From Rhabditophanes sp. KR3021 (lineage: Eukaryota > Nematoda > Chromadorea > Rhabditida > Alloionematidae): 64,000 bases of DNA. The position numbers were made by a program, and so were the translations under genes. Under the pieces are notes generated by a model. That model saw only the letters and a list, made by a program, of their open reading frames with translations. It ran no database searches and was not told where the DNA came from. The stretch is taken from assembly GCA_963281155.1 (NCBI GenBank), contig CAUJLY010000003.1:6138001-6202000 (forward strand), in the 5' to 3' direction. Below, in pieces: positions 23,204 through 34,545 of this stretch (position 1 is the stretch's first letter; every line of letters starts with the position of its first letter).

Positions 23204-24653
23204 CTATTTTCTTTCGGAAATGAAGCCATCTTCGGGATGGCCAATCATGAAGTTTTGAAGGAAGAGTCTTTGTCGGTGGGTGCTTTTGTTGAGAGTTTCA
23301 ACTTCCTCATCAGTCAATGTGAAGTCGAAGACAAGGGAGTTTGAGACAATTCTTTTAGGGTTGATTGACTTTGGAATGACGGCGAATCCTCTTTGGATCA
23401 AATGTCTGAGCAAAACCTGAGCGACTTCCTTTCCATGTTTCTTGGCAATGGCAACAGCGGAAGCATCTTCCAAGGCAAGTGGTGACTCAGCCCATTCAAG
23501 GAAATCACACTTTACTCTACCTGAAACCCATTTTGTAAGTTAAAACATCAAGTTAAAAAGATAGCATGTTTTTAATTTTAGATTATTGTGTTAGTAATTC
23601 ACTCTACCGAAATTAGTCTAAGGCTTTGTACCTTTGAATATTAGTTGAAAGCTATTTACATGTCATGGTTATATTTAAGATCTAATACACCATTACTAAT
23701 TCATTCTGTTTACTTTAGTACTCAACATAGCCTCCTATTAGGTGTTTATTAAATCAAACCTCCACGCAAAAGAGGTGATTACAGCATTTTTAGGACATTT
23801 GATTAATGCCCTAAGATCACAACTCGAACTCCGGAATGCCTCATTTGAAGCTAATAAAGATATAAAAAAGTTAATTATTTCCTATTTTGTTTAAACTCAT
23901 ATTTGATTGTCTTGCTTAATAAAGTTACTATTGCACATTTTTTAAAACCCTTAATTGTGATTGTTATGTTTAATAAACCGAACCTGGAGATCCGATTGGG
24001 GAGTAGGCAGTGACGGTAATGTTGTGTTTCTTGCAATTGTCAAGGTGAGCTTGCTGGGGCCAGTAGATGTGAGCTTCGACTTGACTGTTGTGGATGGGTG
24101 TCTTGGCTACCTTCATGATACGGTCAATTTGTTCGTCCGAGAAGTTAGAAACACCGATAGCTTTAGCTAGGCCTTGGTCGTAAAGTTGTTCGATAACCGC
24201 CCATGTGTCTTCTACTTTGACGCTGTGGTCTTGTGTTTTGAAATCAGTACTGAATGCAGTTGGTGCGTGGACCAAATAAAGATCAACGTAGGTGAGACCA
24301 AGTTTCTTTAAGGATTCTTGGAAAGCTCCGGTGATGTTTTTTGGGGACGTGTGAGAACACCAAATCTTAGTTGTAATGAAGATATCCTCTCTCTTCAATT
24401 TGCCTGATTCGAAATATTCAGCTAGAACTTCCCCGATTTCCTTCTCATTTTGGTAACAAGCAGCAGTATCGATAAGTCTATGACCATTATCAAGAGCAGT
24501 TCTGACGGCAGTTTTAACCTCATCAGGAGTGGACTAAACTTGTAATTACTAATTTAAGTATATTCTAAAACTTACCAACCAAGTTCCAAGGCCATAAATA
24601 GGCATCTTGTTTCCATTGGACAAAGTTAAACTTTCAGTTAAAGCAGCAACCAT
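23204..24653 (-). CDS. Aldo-keto reductase, copy 1
   Basis: NADPH-dependent carbonyl reductase of the AKR superfamily (cytosolic TIM barrel); substrate unknown. Exons 24653-24576, 24533-23984 and 23520-23204, 314 residues, the usual length. The tetrad is intact: Asp and Tyr in LIDTAACYQNEKEIG, Lys in IFITTKIWCS, His in VDLYLVHAP. Cofactor block AVIPKSINPKRIVSN near the C-terminus. The second intron is long for this genome (463 nt) and uses a weak GTTCGG donor. Near-identical to the copy at 28353-29809. TATA box 44 bp before the ATG. Confidence 0.94.
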
Positions 24654-24696
24654 TTTCACGACTGACATTAATGATTGAATGTATAAAATCGGTGCA

Positions 24697-24704
24697 CTTT
24701 TATA
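24697..24704 (-). promoter_or_regulatory. TATA box of AKR copy 1
   Basis: TATAAAAG on the minus strand, 44 bp before the ATG at 24653. The same motif lies at the same distance in copy 2. Confidence 0.65.
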
Positions 24705-25279
24705 CGTCGAAATGTATGTACTTTACTTCCACTTTTTGTGCTCTCTTGTGCTGATTGATAAAAAATGGTTGGAAAAAGTTACTTGATGTCATGAGCAAAT
24801 CAATAGCTCAATGATGAACGCTTAAATATATTGAGTATTTGAGATGACATCGGATGTCATCCGATATTTGCCTATAAAAGAGCATCTCTTATAGATATTG
24901 GTTACTTTTTTACTATTGATAATATACGTGTAGTGCTTAGTATTGTGTGTATTATTAGTTTATGTGTGTCATTGGTTATTATTAAAAATAAGTATCAATA
25001 AAGTATTTAAAGAAATTAGTTTATAAATATAGCAGCTACATTTCTGTCACTTAAAGATTCAAATATGAAACTCAAAACATCCGGAATCATTTTAAATTAA
25101 TGAATTAATTGGGATATTATTAATTACCACCAATAACAACCACTTTAACAATTCTTTAAGAGTTTCTTAAAAAGCTGACTATGTCTTATTACGAAATTAA
25201 TTTGAAAGTAGTTTATTAGGACATACTTTGCTTTTCATCTTTGCGAATAACCAATTTGATTTTAAATTATTGTGTAAAG

Positions 25280-25411
25280 ATGTCTGAAAGATCCACTCAA
25301 ACAAACATTCCAATGTGGGTTAAATATTTGGTTGGAGCTTTAGTGGCTGAACTGTTGTTTATAATAAAAGGTTCTTTATACCTTTGTGGAGATCATGGAA
25401 GTTATGGATAA
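25280..25411 (+). pseudogene. Truncated, chimeric TOM70 5' fragment (43-codon ORF)
   Basis: The first 22 codons (MSERSTQTNIPMWVKYLVGALV) differ from intact TOM70 at 30180 by only three substitutions, and the upstream 200 bp are also duplicated. A one-base deletion just after the codons for LVGALVA shifts the frame, and sequence similarity ends soon after. The ORF continues for 19 codons into unrelated sequence (ELLFIIKGSLYLCGDHGSYG) to a TAA. No TPR region follows. It is a duplication relic, but it keeps a promoter copy and a hydrophobic anchor segment, so a mitochondrial-surface microprotein is conceivable (inference). Confidence 0.8.
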
Positions 25412-26088
25412 ATAATGAATTAAGGACGGTAAATTGGCAATTGAATAATTAGTACGTAATTTTGTTCGCACATCTTGACAGGTTGTATAATTGAAATATT
25501 CATTTGGTGCTATTATACAAGCACAACAATTTGCAACCGATCCTTTGGCACCATAATTGTGTTTGTGCTTGAATATAAATCGCATTACTAGATAATCATG
25601 AGTTACGCAATGCAATTTGAAAGGCAACAACTTTCCATTCTTATTAATTTTAGTATTCTGAATAATTGATATACATCATTGCAGAAATGTATTTATTTCA
25701 CAAACAAGGTACAGATAGAAGAAGACGGTGTTATTTTTTATTGAAACTAGTATGTTAATATTTTGTAAGCAATCTAACTTTACCTTTCGTTCTATTTTTT
25801 AGATTGATCTGAGCATTTTGTGTTGTGATTGTTTAAGCTAATGTTGTTAATATAGTTAAGTAAAGTGTAATTTACATGATGAATTTAATTGTTCAATTAA
25901 TGTAAAATGTAATGATAAGATTAGAAGCTTTTTAAATGTAAAAACAAATTTTATATTGAATTAGTATTTATTGGTCAAACAAAAATTAGTGCTATATTAT
26001 AACAAATAACAAAATAAGATCTAATTCTTCTAATTTTCAAAATTTTATTAACTTTTTTAAAATAACGACAATTTCATAGGGATGATTA
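25412..26088. other. Intergenic with a third short copy of duplicated spacer
   Basis: At about 25695-25745 there is a short match (acaaacaaggtacagatag and onward) to spacer at about 23030 and 28180, i.e. sequence left of the AKR genes. It lies to the right of the TOM70 fragment, as expected at the joint of a tandem duplication. A minus-strand open frame at 25376-25630 is unrecognised. Confidence 0.55.
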
Positions 26089-27639
26089 TTAATTATTCCC
26101 AGAATACTGATGGTTTTCAATTCGAATTTGATTTTTAATTTGCAAATATAGATTCCAATCCTCCATATCGTTATAATGAACACAAATGAACTCCCCATTA
26201 ATATCTAATTCATTATGAACTTTCTGAAGTATATTAGCATTACATTCGCAAGTCATTTCAGGAAGCTTACAATTAGTTCTATTGCAATATTTTTGTGTGT
26301 TTTGGATCGTTTCAATTTCTCGATGAATAATAAAAATATTTATATCTATTATTGGAGACATCAACTTTGGAATTACAAATAATAGCAATTACTCGTATGG
26401 ATTTTGGATAATTAAATCTTCTTTTTTCTAAGCAGCCTAAGAATAGAACTTGGAGATTAGTGAAAGGTAAAAACCAGTTGAAATGAAATGACTGATAAGG
26501 CGTTGAAAATGGATAGACGAAATGAAATTCTTTTAAATCTGGGCATTGTTTACTAATTATTTCACTGTTTGCTTGTGTATCATAAAAATCATTTGTAATT
26601 TTTAAAGTTTTTAATGAGTGTGGTAATCTAGGCAAAATAGATTTGTCACAAATCTCAAACTTTCAATTGGTTCCAGTCCCCGGTAGAAACAAGTGAAGTT
26701 AATTATGAAACTTTTTAATTGAACTAAATTTGATAAATCCAAATCTGATTCATCATAATAAACATGTATATAAATAAATAATACCTTTAAATGTAAAAAT
26801 ATATTTGAGCTGCAAATTTTTGGTATATCTTCTGTCTTTAACTTTGACATCAATCTTAAATCATTTGTATCAAATCCAGAATTATTTGATAGAAGATTTA
26901 CTTTATCTTTTTTTAAAAACATTTCTTCATTTTCTTTTAAAAAAGTGTAATCTTGTAAATTAAAACATTTGAAGACAAAGTTCATTTCAAAGAAACCATA
27001 TTTGTTTTTGTTTACTGTTTTAATTAAACTATTTAATTTGAACTTTTCCAATAAACTATCTTGCTCAAAAATTAAATTAACTTTAGATAATTTGGGGAAG
27101 TTTAAGGTTAACATATTTTTAAATTCCTCTGATTTATTGACTATCATTATATGTTCGTCAATACATTTGGTTGTATAATTTAATCTATAAATACTGTTTG
27201 ATTGTAATTTACAAACTAGATCAGTAAAAACTAATTTGGCAAGTTTGTTTTTTCTTACATTATAAGACCGTTCCATTGTTGATGCATGGCGTCTTTTCAA
27301 ATATTTATCGATGATAATTGAGATATCCAATTTTTTTAAATTTGTTGCTATTTTCAAAACATCGGATAAATAATTTTGATTTCTCTTTATTTGTTCCTCA
27401 TTGTCAGTCTGCATTGTAAGAGTAATTTTAACTTTAAGAGAAAAGAGCGTTTGTAAGTATCTGTCCACGTTATTTAAAATAAAATAATATCCTTTCTCAG
27501 AATCGAAATCAAAATTGAATAAATGCCTTTCTTTCGTTTTATAATGATAGCAAATATCATGCGTTGCTTCCATACAACAAGTACAACCGAATGCATGTTC
27601 TTTTGGAGTGTGTGAGAATTCAATAGAGTTCACAAACAT
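26089..27639 (-). pseudogene. Leucine-rich, F-box/LRR-like gene with two frame breaks
   Basis: Reading from an ATG at 27639 (MFVNSIEFSHTPKEHAFGC), one frame is open to 26611. The coding sense then continues in a second frame (LPHSLKTLKITNDFYD...) to 26312, and in a third (REIETIQNTQKYCNRTNC...) to 26089. Repeated L..L..L spacing (NLKKLDISIII, LPRLPHSLKTLKI, NLQVLFLGCL) suggests leucine-rich repeats. At the first break no in-phase donor fits the good acceptor TTTTGCCTAG. At the second only a 31-nt intron would work, shorter than any other here. So it is a pseudogene, or carries sequence errors. It sits between the two duplication copies. Confidence 0.6.
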
Positions 27640-28011
27640 TTTCTTGATATTATGATGCAAAAAAACAAAGAAAACAAAAACAAGCAAAAAAAACCCATTG
27701 ACCAATTCATAATCTCTTATTTCATTGTGACTATTTTTGTAAATTTCCCACTATTATTTGTATCTATTCCCAAAATCTTCGTTCTTGGGCTCTTGATAAA
27801 AAGAAACAAAATTCATATTTTATAATTCACATATTATTATCAAATATTGTATCCCCCTTATTTTAAAGTATCGTTATTTGAATATTGTTCTTTTGCATGT
27901 ACATGTCCTTAATGACGTGGCAGACTCGACTTTTATCCTTTTTCCATTAATAAACATACTTGCTATCATTGTGTTTTTGATTAAATTCAATCCTTTTTAT
28001 ACCCGATTGTA
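27640..28011. other. Spacer between disrupted LRR gene and duplication copy 2
   Basis: AT-rich spacer with no gene seen. The duplicated unit begins near 28012 (AGTACCTTTGCG). Confidence 0.4.
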
Positions 28012-28352
28012 TCAGTACCTTTGCGTTTAGGTTAAAAATAAATGAAGAAGCTAGTATAATATATTTGTAACTAATTCTATTAATAAAACGAACCGGAGAA
28101 ATTATGATGGGGTCTAAAGATTAGAGTAAGTAGATGGGGGAAATAAAAATTTTATCGTTGTCATCTTAAATTATGTTTGTACAAACAAGGTACAGATAGA
28201 AGAAGATGTTATTTTTTATTGAAAAGTAAAGGAAACAATGGATGATTAAAAAGAGTAATTAATAAGATATGACGTCTTTCTATCATTGCTTTTTTAATCA
28301 GAATCATTAGTATTATTTTTACTATTTTATTTGATGATAACATATCGGTTTT

Positions 28353-29809
28353 CTATTTTCTTTCGGAAATGAAACCATCTTCAGGATGACCAATCATGAA
28401 GTCTTCAAAGAAGAGTCTTTGTCGGTGGGTGCTTTTGTTGAGAGTTTCAACTTCCTCATCAGTCAATGTGAAGTCGAAGACAAGTGAGTTTGAGACAATT
28501 CTTTTAGGGTTGATTGACTTTGGAATGACGGCGAATCCTCTTTGGATCAAATGTCTGAGCAAAACTTGAGCGACTTCCTTTCCACGTTTTTTGGCAATGG
28601 CAATGGCGGAAGCATCTTCCAAGGCAAGTGGTGACTCAGCCCATTCAAGGAAATCACACTTTGCTCTACCTGAAACCCATTTTGTAAATTAAAATATCAA
28701 GTTAAAAAGATAGCATGTTTTTAATTTTAAATTATTGCGTTGGTAATTCGCTCTACCAACATTGATCTAAGACGTTGTACCTTTGAAATTTGAATATTAG
28801 TTGAAAGCTATTTACATGTCATGGTTATATTTAAGATCTAATACACTTTTACTAATTCATTCTGTTTACTTTAGTACTCAACATAGCCTCCTATTAGGTG
28901 TTTATTAAACTAAACCTCCACGCAAAAGAGGTGATCACAGCATTTTTAGGACATTTGATTAATGCCCTAAGATCACAACTCGAACTCCGGAACGCCTCAT
29001 TTGAAGCTAATAAAGATATAAAAAAGTTAATTATTTCCTATTTTGTTTAAACTCATATTTGATTGTCTTGCTTAATAAAGTTACTATTGCACATTTTTTA
29101 AAACCCTTAATTGTGATTGTTATGTTTAATAAACCGAACCTGGAGATCCGATTGGGGAGTAGGCAGTGACGGTAATGTTGTGTTTCTTGCAATTGTCAAG
29201 GTGAGCTTGCTGGGGCCAGTAGATGTGAGCTTCGACTTGACTGTTGTGGATGGGTGTCTTGGCTACCTTCATGATACGGTCAATTTGTTCGTCCGAGAAG
29301 TTAGAAACACCGATAGCTTTAGCTAGGCCTTGGTCGTAAAGTTGTTCGATAACCGCCCATGTGTCTTCTACTTTGACGCTATGGTCTTGTGTTTTGAAGT
29401 CAGTGCTGTATGCAGTTGGTGCATGAACCAAATAAAGATCAACGTAGGTGAGGCCAAGTTTCTTTAAGGATTCTTGGCAAGCACCGGTGATGTTTTTTGG
29501 GGATGTGTGAGAACACCAAAGCTTAGTTGTAAGGAAGATATCCTCTCTCGTCAATTTGCCTGATTCGAAATATTCAGCTAGAACTTCCCCGATTTCCTTC
29601 TCGTTTTGGTAACAAGCAGCAGTATCGATAAGTCTAATACCATTATCAAGAGCAGTTCTGACCGCAATTTTAACTTCATCAGGAGCGGACTAAATTTATA
29701 GTTATTAATTTAAATATACTCTAAAACTTGCTAACCAAGTTCCAAGACCATAAATAGGCATCTTGTTTCCATTGGACAAAGTTAAACTTTCAGTTAAAGC
29801 AGCAACCAT
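28353..29809 (-). CDS. Aldo-keto reductase, copy 2
   Basis: Paralogue of the AKR at 23204-24653 with the same structure: exons 29809-29732, 29689-29140 and 28669-28353, 314 residues. The catalytic Asp, Tyr, Lys and His and the IPKSINPKR cofactor block are kept. Differences are few (for example Phe/Tyr in HAPTAYSTDF, Cys in TGACQESL, and LFFEDFMIG near the end). Intron 1 begins GCAAGT instead of copy 1's GTAAGT, so it is a GC-AG intron; reading it this way keeps Leu at codon 26 and the frame. The central exon is almost identical between copies, suggesting recent duplication or gene conversion. Confidence 0.94.
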
Positions 29810-29852
29810 TTTCACGACTGACATTAATGATTGAACGTATAAAATCAGTGCA

Positions 29853-29860
29853 CTTTTATA
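29853..29860 (-). promoter_or_regulatory. TATA box of AKR copy 2
   Basis: TATAAAAG on the minus strand, 44 bp before the ATG at 29809, identical in spacing to copy 1. Confidence 0.65.
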
Positions 29861-30179
29861 CGTCGAAATGTATGTGCTTTACTTCCACTTGTGTGCTCTC
29901 TTGTGTTGATTGATAAAAAATGGTTGGAAGGAAGTTGCTTAAAGATTCAAATATAAAATTCAAAATATCCGAAATTATTTAAAAAATCATTTTAAGTTAG
30001 TGAATTAATTGGCATATTATCAATTACCATCAATAATAACCACTTTAACAATTCTTTACAAGCTTCTTGAAAAGCTGACTATGTCTTATCACGAAATTAA
30101 TTTGAAAGTAGTTTATTAGGACATACTTTGCTTTTCATCTTTGCGAATAACCAATTTGATTTTAAATTATTGTGTAAAG

Positions 30180-32880
30180 ATGTCTGAAGGATCCACTCAA
30201 ACAAACATTCCAACGTGGGCTAAATATTTGGTTGGAGCTTTAGTGGCCGGAACTGTGGTTTATGTCGGAGGAAGGATGTACCTATCTAGTGGGGAAGATG
30301 AGGTTTGTTTCGAAATCAAATTTATAAATAATTTCTTTTAGTCTCAGAATACGGAGGAAAATTTAGCAAAGTATGGAGCTGTGGACGATAAGACAAAGAA
30401 AGCTCTTTTGAAGAAGCAGGATGGAAACAATTTTTATAAGGAAAAGAAGTATGCTGAGGCCATTAAGAGCTACGAGGAAGGAATTAAGTTATGCGATAGC
30501 GAAAACAAGCAAGTTCTTTCTGAATTACACCAAAATATTGCCGCCTGCTACTCGTATCTCCTGGATAGTGTCAATGAAATAGTACACTGCACTCATGCTC
30601 TCGCATTTAATCCAACATTCGCCAAGGCCTTGAAAAGAAGATCAGCTGCCTATGAGAAGGAAAGAAAATTGAAAGATGCTGCTGATGATTTGATTGTTTT
30701 GGCTAGTCTCGACCGTGCCAATGCCGCTGAATACCAAGCAAAGGCTAGAGAATTGTACACTGATGCTGCAAGTATCATTGCTCATTACAAGTTCCCCAAA
30801 ATACCCGAAGCAAACAGACCAATTCCACACCAACAAATGTTTTCCTGGATTTTTCATTCTTCAGTTTGTAATCCAATTGCCAATATCGTTAGGGGCAAAA
30901 CTAGCGAAAGTTTGTTTGCAGGAGATGATATTTTCCTTTCAATTATTCAAAACTTGAGAAATCACAAGTTTGACAGAGCTCTCGAGCAAACAGAAGAATA
31001 CTTGCATGATTTTTCATCTGAAGACAAGAGCAAGTCAATCGAAGGTTTATACTTGGTCAAATTGCTGAATCTCAAGTTCAAATTAGTCCAAAGACGATTC
31101 ACTCTCGTCAAGCAAATGATAGCTGATCTAACAGTAGCTCTGGAAAAAGACGACCTCCAATTCGACACAGCCATAGTGAGCAAAGAAAATATTTTAGTCA
31201 CATTCAAGATCCTTCAACTTGATTATGCCTTCAAGCAAAGTGAACTGGAAGGAGATGCTTTCTTCGAAGAACATATTGCTCCATACGAAAACAATACAGA
31301 TATTCTTTTGAATTACGGAATTTTCAAGGTGAATATTAAAAAAACACTAAATGGGACTAATATATTAAAACAAATCCAATGGGTGCACAGTTAGCAAAAT
31401 TAGTCTACTGACTTCTCTAGTTTTCTTAGGATCCTTAAGACCGACAAATGGTTGAGATGGTTTTCAGGAGTCGGGATTAGTGATATGACCTCGGTAAGCG
31501 TCAATCAAGAATGCTTCATATTAATGTGCATTCAATCTGCCGCTCATCTGTTGACTACTTTGATCTTCATACCAAACAACTTTTCACTGCCAAGCATTGT
31601 CTTGCAAAGTTTTCCGGTTTTTAGATCAATAATAATATTCAGAATACTGGCCTTCAAGTGGATCTTCAATTTTTTTCTTAGCAAAGAAATCTTCCTCCAC
31701 TTTTATTTCTAGAATGCCATGCAAAATATTGTACTTATCTTCTTCCTTAACATCTTTGATTCAGTGTTCTACGTTTTTTCTAAATCCAATCGTCTTTTTC
31801 TGTGCACCATGAAAACGAAGTCTCTTATGATGATAAGTTATAACGTGACTAACGAGAAACGACATTTTTTGCACTTCTTCTAGAAGTGATGTAATTCGCG
31901 AGATTGCAAATCCTTTTGACTTCAGTTCGATCTAAACAGTTTCTCTCTATCAATTGAGACAGACTGTCATTATCTTTCTCAGAAACAACCGCCATAGGTC
32001 TCTTGATATTCTTGCTCTTTACCCATTTTAAATTAATAACACCAATTTGAGGCAATTCTTAACAACAAAAATTAATAAAAATGGGAAATATACGTTAAAA
32101 TTGGTCTTCAATATGGCACACAAATAACTGAAATTCAAATTTGCAAAGTAGTAAAGAACTGTTAGTACGCAGTCTCATACTTGATTTTAAATAACATTAT
32201 ATAAATTAATTTGCTTATGCCTGCATTCAAGTATAAAAATACAAAGTTTTAAAGCATTGCATAGAAAAATCATATATTAATATTATTTTCAGATGCCAAA
32301 CAATTTAGGTAAAATTGAAGAATTTGCCACCAAGTCATTTGCTGCTGATCCAAATAATATTTTTGCAAAATGGTACCGATACTATGGAGTTTCATTGAAT
32401 GCTATGGTCACTGGTGATTATGGTGAATTTTTGAAAAATGTAGAAGAGTTTGATACAGCTGTAACTGGATGTGGTTATAATCAAGATTCATTTATCGGAT
32501 GGTTTTTCTTATCTCAACTCTGTGCTGTTAGTGATCAAGTTCGAGCTATTGAGATTTTGGACAAATGTCGCCAAATATATCCACTTAATGTTGTTATTCC
32601 AATCGTTCAAGTTTCCTTACAGCCTGGACCAACTGATGGAAACATGGATTTCACCATGCATCTGCTTAAAATGAAAAAGACCTGCGAAGAAGTCCTAACC
32701 ATAGATCCACACAACTCGATGGCTCTTAAAATGTTCGCCCGTATCCTGATGGAAGAAGGAAAGTTAGACGAAGCCAGAAGTTATTTAGAAAAAGCTCTTG
32801 ACAACAGTTCGTCTGTCGAAGAATACGCAGAAGTTTCCCTGGACACTATGGTCTTCGAAGGACTAAATTTAAACAAATAG
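30180..32880 (+). CDS. TOMM70: Mitochondrial import receptor subunit TOM70
   Basis: Outer-membrane receptor that takes carrier-type preproteins from Hsp70/Hsp90 and passes them to the TOM pore. Exons 30180-30302, 30342-31328 and 32293-32880, all phase 0, 565 residues. An N-terminal anchor (YLVGALVAGTVVYVGG) is followed by a linker and TPR repeats starting NFYKEKKYAEAIKSYEEGI. The first TPRs should form the chaperone EEVD clamp (family knowledge); the C-terminal TPRs (AARSYLEKAL-type helices near the end) bind preprotein. Intron 2 is unusually long (964 nt). A promoter and 5'-end copy lies at 25020-25370. AATAAA at 32959. Confidence 0.95.
31329..32292. other. Long TOM70 intron with possible antisense coding debris
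   Basis: The 964-nt intron is about 20 times the local norm. On the minus strand an open stretch at 31849-32055 reads like protein (LKWVKSKNIKRPMAVVSEK...), and further broken pieces continue to about 31400. No family recognised; it may be an inserted, decayed gene or transposon piece. Confidence 0.4.
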
Positions 32881-33329
32881 AATAGTTATGTGTGTTGTTA
32901 TTTCTTTTTAACATATTCATATATGTGGATCAGTTTAGTTTCGTTATAATATAGTTCAAATAAAAAGATGCTTAGTAAATATTTCGATGTTTTAACTTGC
33001 AATAACTAATTTGTTAAACGAATCCGACCAGGAGCATACTACACCACTAAATGTGCAAAGTAAAATAATGCATTCATGTATATGCTTGTTTTGATAAAGA
33101 ATTAGGTTATTTTTGGTGTAGTAGTTTCTAATAGGAGTATCTATATTTAGGACAAACCAAATAAAAATGTTTAATTTACTCTTTTAATGTATTTTCACTA
33201 TAAATATTATGCATTTCAAATGGCACACATATTTATTTATTTTAAAGTACCCTATATCAAAGAAACAATATATATTAAATACATCAAAAATTATGATATA
33301 TCTCTTGGGGTAGAGATCTAAATCTTATT
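32881..33329. other. TOM70 3' flank, nothing further recognised
   Basis: Contains the TOM70 polyadenylation signal (32959-32964), then AT-rich sequence up to the retrotransposon remnant. Confidence 0.5.
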
Positions 33330-33706
33330 CTATTTTACTAGACTAAACACCTCATTCATTTTCCTTTTCTTTTTATCACTGCGTATTTTCCTCAACATGT
33401 CCAAGTATCTTTCTCGTGGCCTTCCAACAGGTCTTTTCTTAAACGGGCACCATTGCAATACTGTCTTAGTCAAGTTGCTTCACTACTCCTTAGTTGGTGA
33501 CCAATAAATCGAGTCTTCAGATCTATCACATAGTTCCTTGGCCTTTTGACTCGACTTTCCTTATAAAGATCTCTGTTATGCAATCTTTCATTAGTGTCTT
33601 CGTTCCACAATCTTTTCTTGAAGATTCTTCTCAATATTGATCTTTCTGTGACTTCTAATGCAATCAGAGCACCTTTAGTAAACGTAAATTGTACATATAC
33701 AATCAA
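33330..33706 (-). mobile_element. Non-LTR retrotransposon remnant (C-terminal tail of RT ORF)
   Basis: The minus strand encodes the typical tail of RTE/Jockey-type polyproteins: ALEVTERSILRRIF, a NEDTNERLHNRD segment and a degenerate GHQLR motif in one frame to about 33470, then, after a frame break, RPVGRPRERYLDMLRKIRSD in another frame to a TAG at 33330. No reverse-transcriptase domain lies upstream, so the copy is 5'-truncated and dead. It is the only clearly recognisable transposon in the window. Confidence 0.7.
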
Positions 33707-34541
33707 ACATTTATTTATTTACTTTTCCAGTTTATAAATAAAATAAAACATCATCATTTTAATTAATCCAAATGTGCTTTGAAATAGCAAAAGCCAATTT
33801 GATAGATCATAATAAAATTACTCTCTGTCAAAAGGAATAATCCCGGCAGTTTGATGATCTCTTTACTCCATACAGTCCGAAACATTCCAACTATTCCACA
33901 CTGTCTACAACATACTCACATCTAGCTAATGTGTAAAACATAATGACTAAATAGTATGTACATTATTAAATAATAAATCTATGATAGATTGAATCAAATG
34001 GCAATTTTTGCATGTCTTTCCAATCTTCGTTCAAATGCATAAACATAAGTAATAACTCCGCATTTATTTGAAAAATTAAAATAACGTAATCGCCATAATT
34101 CTTCATAATATCAATTTCCGAAAACCAACTTAAATTTATAATAAAGATTTGCCAAACTAAAAGTTACAAGAAGCAATTAGTTCATATTTTTAGTGTCAAA
34201 CTTTGTCCAACCAGTAATATGACTGAGACATATTTAATTAAACATGACAAAATTAGTTCTCTTTTTAAGTAACTATTTACTTTAAAAAGTTAATGATATC
34301 CAACAATTTATTAGCATTATTAACCTTTCATCGAACAAAATATCCAAATTAAAAATCAGTAAAGACTTTTGAAGTTTCATTATAAAAGTTCTTTTACTTT
34401 GTTCTTCTGTCTATTTTCCTTGTTAGCACAGTTGAACATCAGTAAAAGTATCTCCATTCCAAAAATGTCCCGCGCCAAACTAAGGCTTTTTGGTTGTCAT
34501 CGAGTCTTTCAAACACACATATTCCACAACTCCTTACTAGC
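33707..34541. other. Intergenic and RECQL5 5' region
   Basis: AT-rich spacer. TTCCTTGTTAGCACAG near 34416-34431 resembles a splice acceptor in the helicase 5' leader. A short upstream ORF overlaps the helicase start (34465-34545). Confidence 0.5.
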
Positions 34542-34545
34542 ATGA
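34465..34545 (+). promoter_or_regulatory. Upstream ORF overlapping the RECQL5 start
   Basis: ATG at 34465 opens 26 codons in a different frame and stops at TGA 34543-34545, sharing bases with the helicase ATG (ATGA overlap). If it is in the mRNA, it could lower translation of the helicase. Confidence 0.45.

Larger units (their letters stand above)
22640..25370. repeat. Segmental duplication, copy 1 (AKR + TOM70 5' end)
   Basis: Closely matches 28012-30270. The shared part runs from the spacer left of the AKR gene (about 22640), through all AKR exons and introns and its promoter, to the TOM70 upstream region and first codons (to about 25370). Copy 1 has extra sequence at about 22775-23000 and about 24770-25055 that copy 2 lacks. 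Exon identity is almost complete over AKR exon 2, while the outer flanks have drifted. Confidence 0.9.
28012..30270. repeat. Segmental duplication, copy 2 (AKR + intact TOM70 5' end)
   Basis: Matches 22640-25370. In this copy the right end runs into complete TOM70, so it is probably the original TOM70 context. Relative to copy 1 it lacks about 230 bp left of the AKR gene and about 280 bp between the AKR promoter and the TOM70 upstream region. Confidence 0.9.

Noticed and set aside
23961..24170. Plus-strand 69-codon ORF, repeated identically at 29117-29326
   Set aside because: It is the antisense shadow of the conserved AKR exon 2 in both copies; identity comes from the duplication, not from a gene.
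26611..26690. Tiny intron to repair the first frame break of the LRR gene
   Set aside because: The only donor near the good acceptor would give a 22-nt intron, and no donor farther up has the right phase.
23204..29809. Horizontal transfer of the AKR genes
   Set aside because: They carry introns, TATA promoters and codon use like their neighbours, and AKRs are common in animals.
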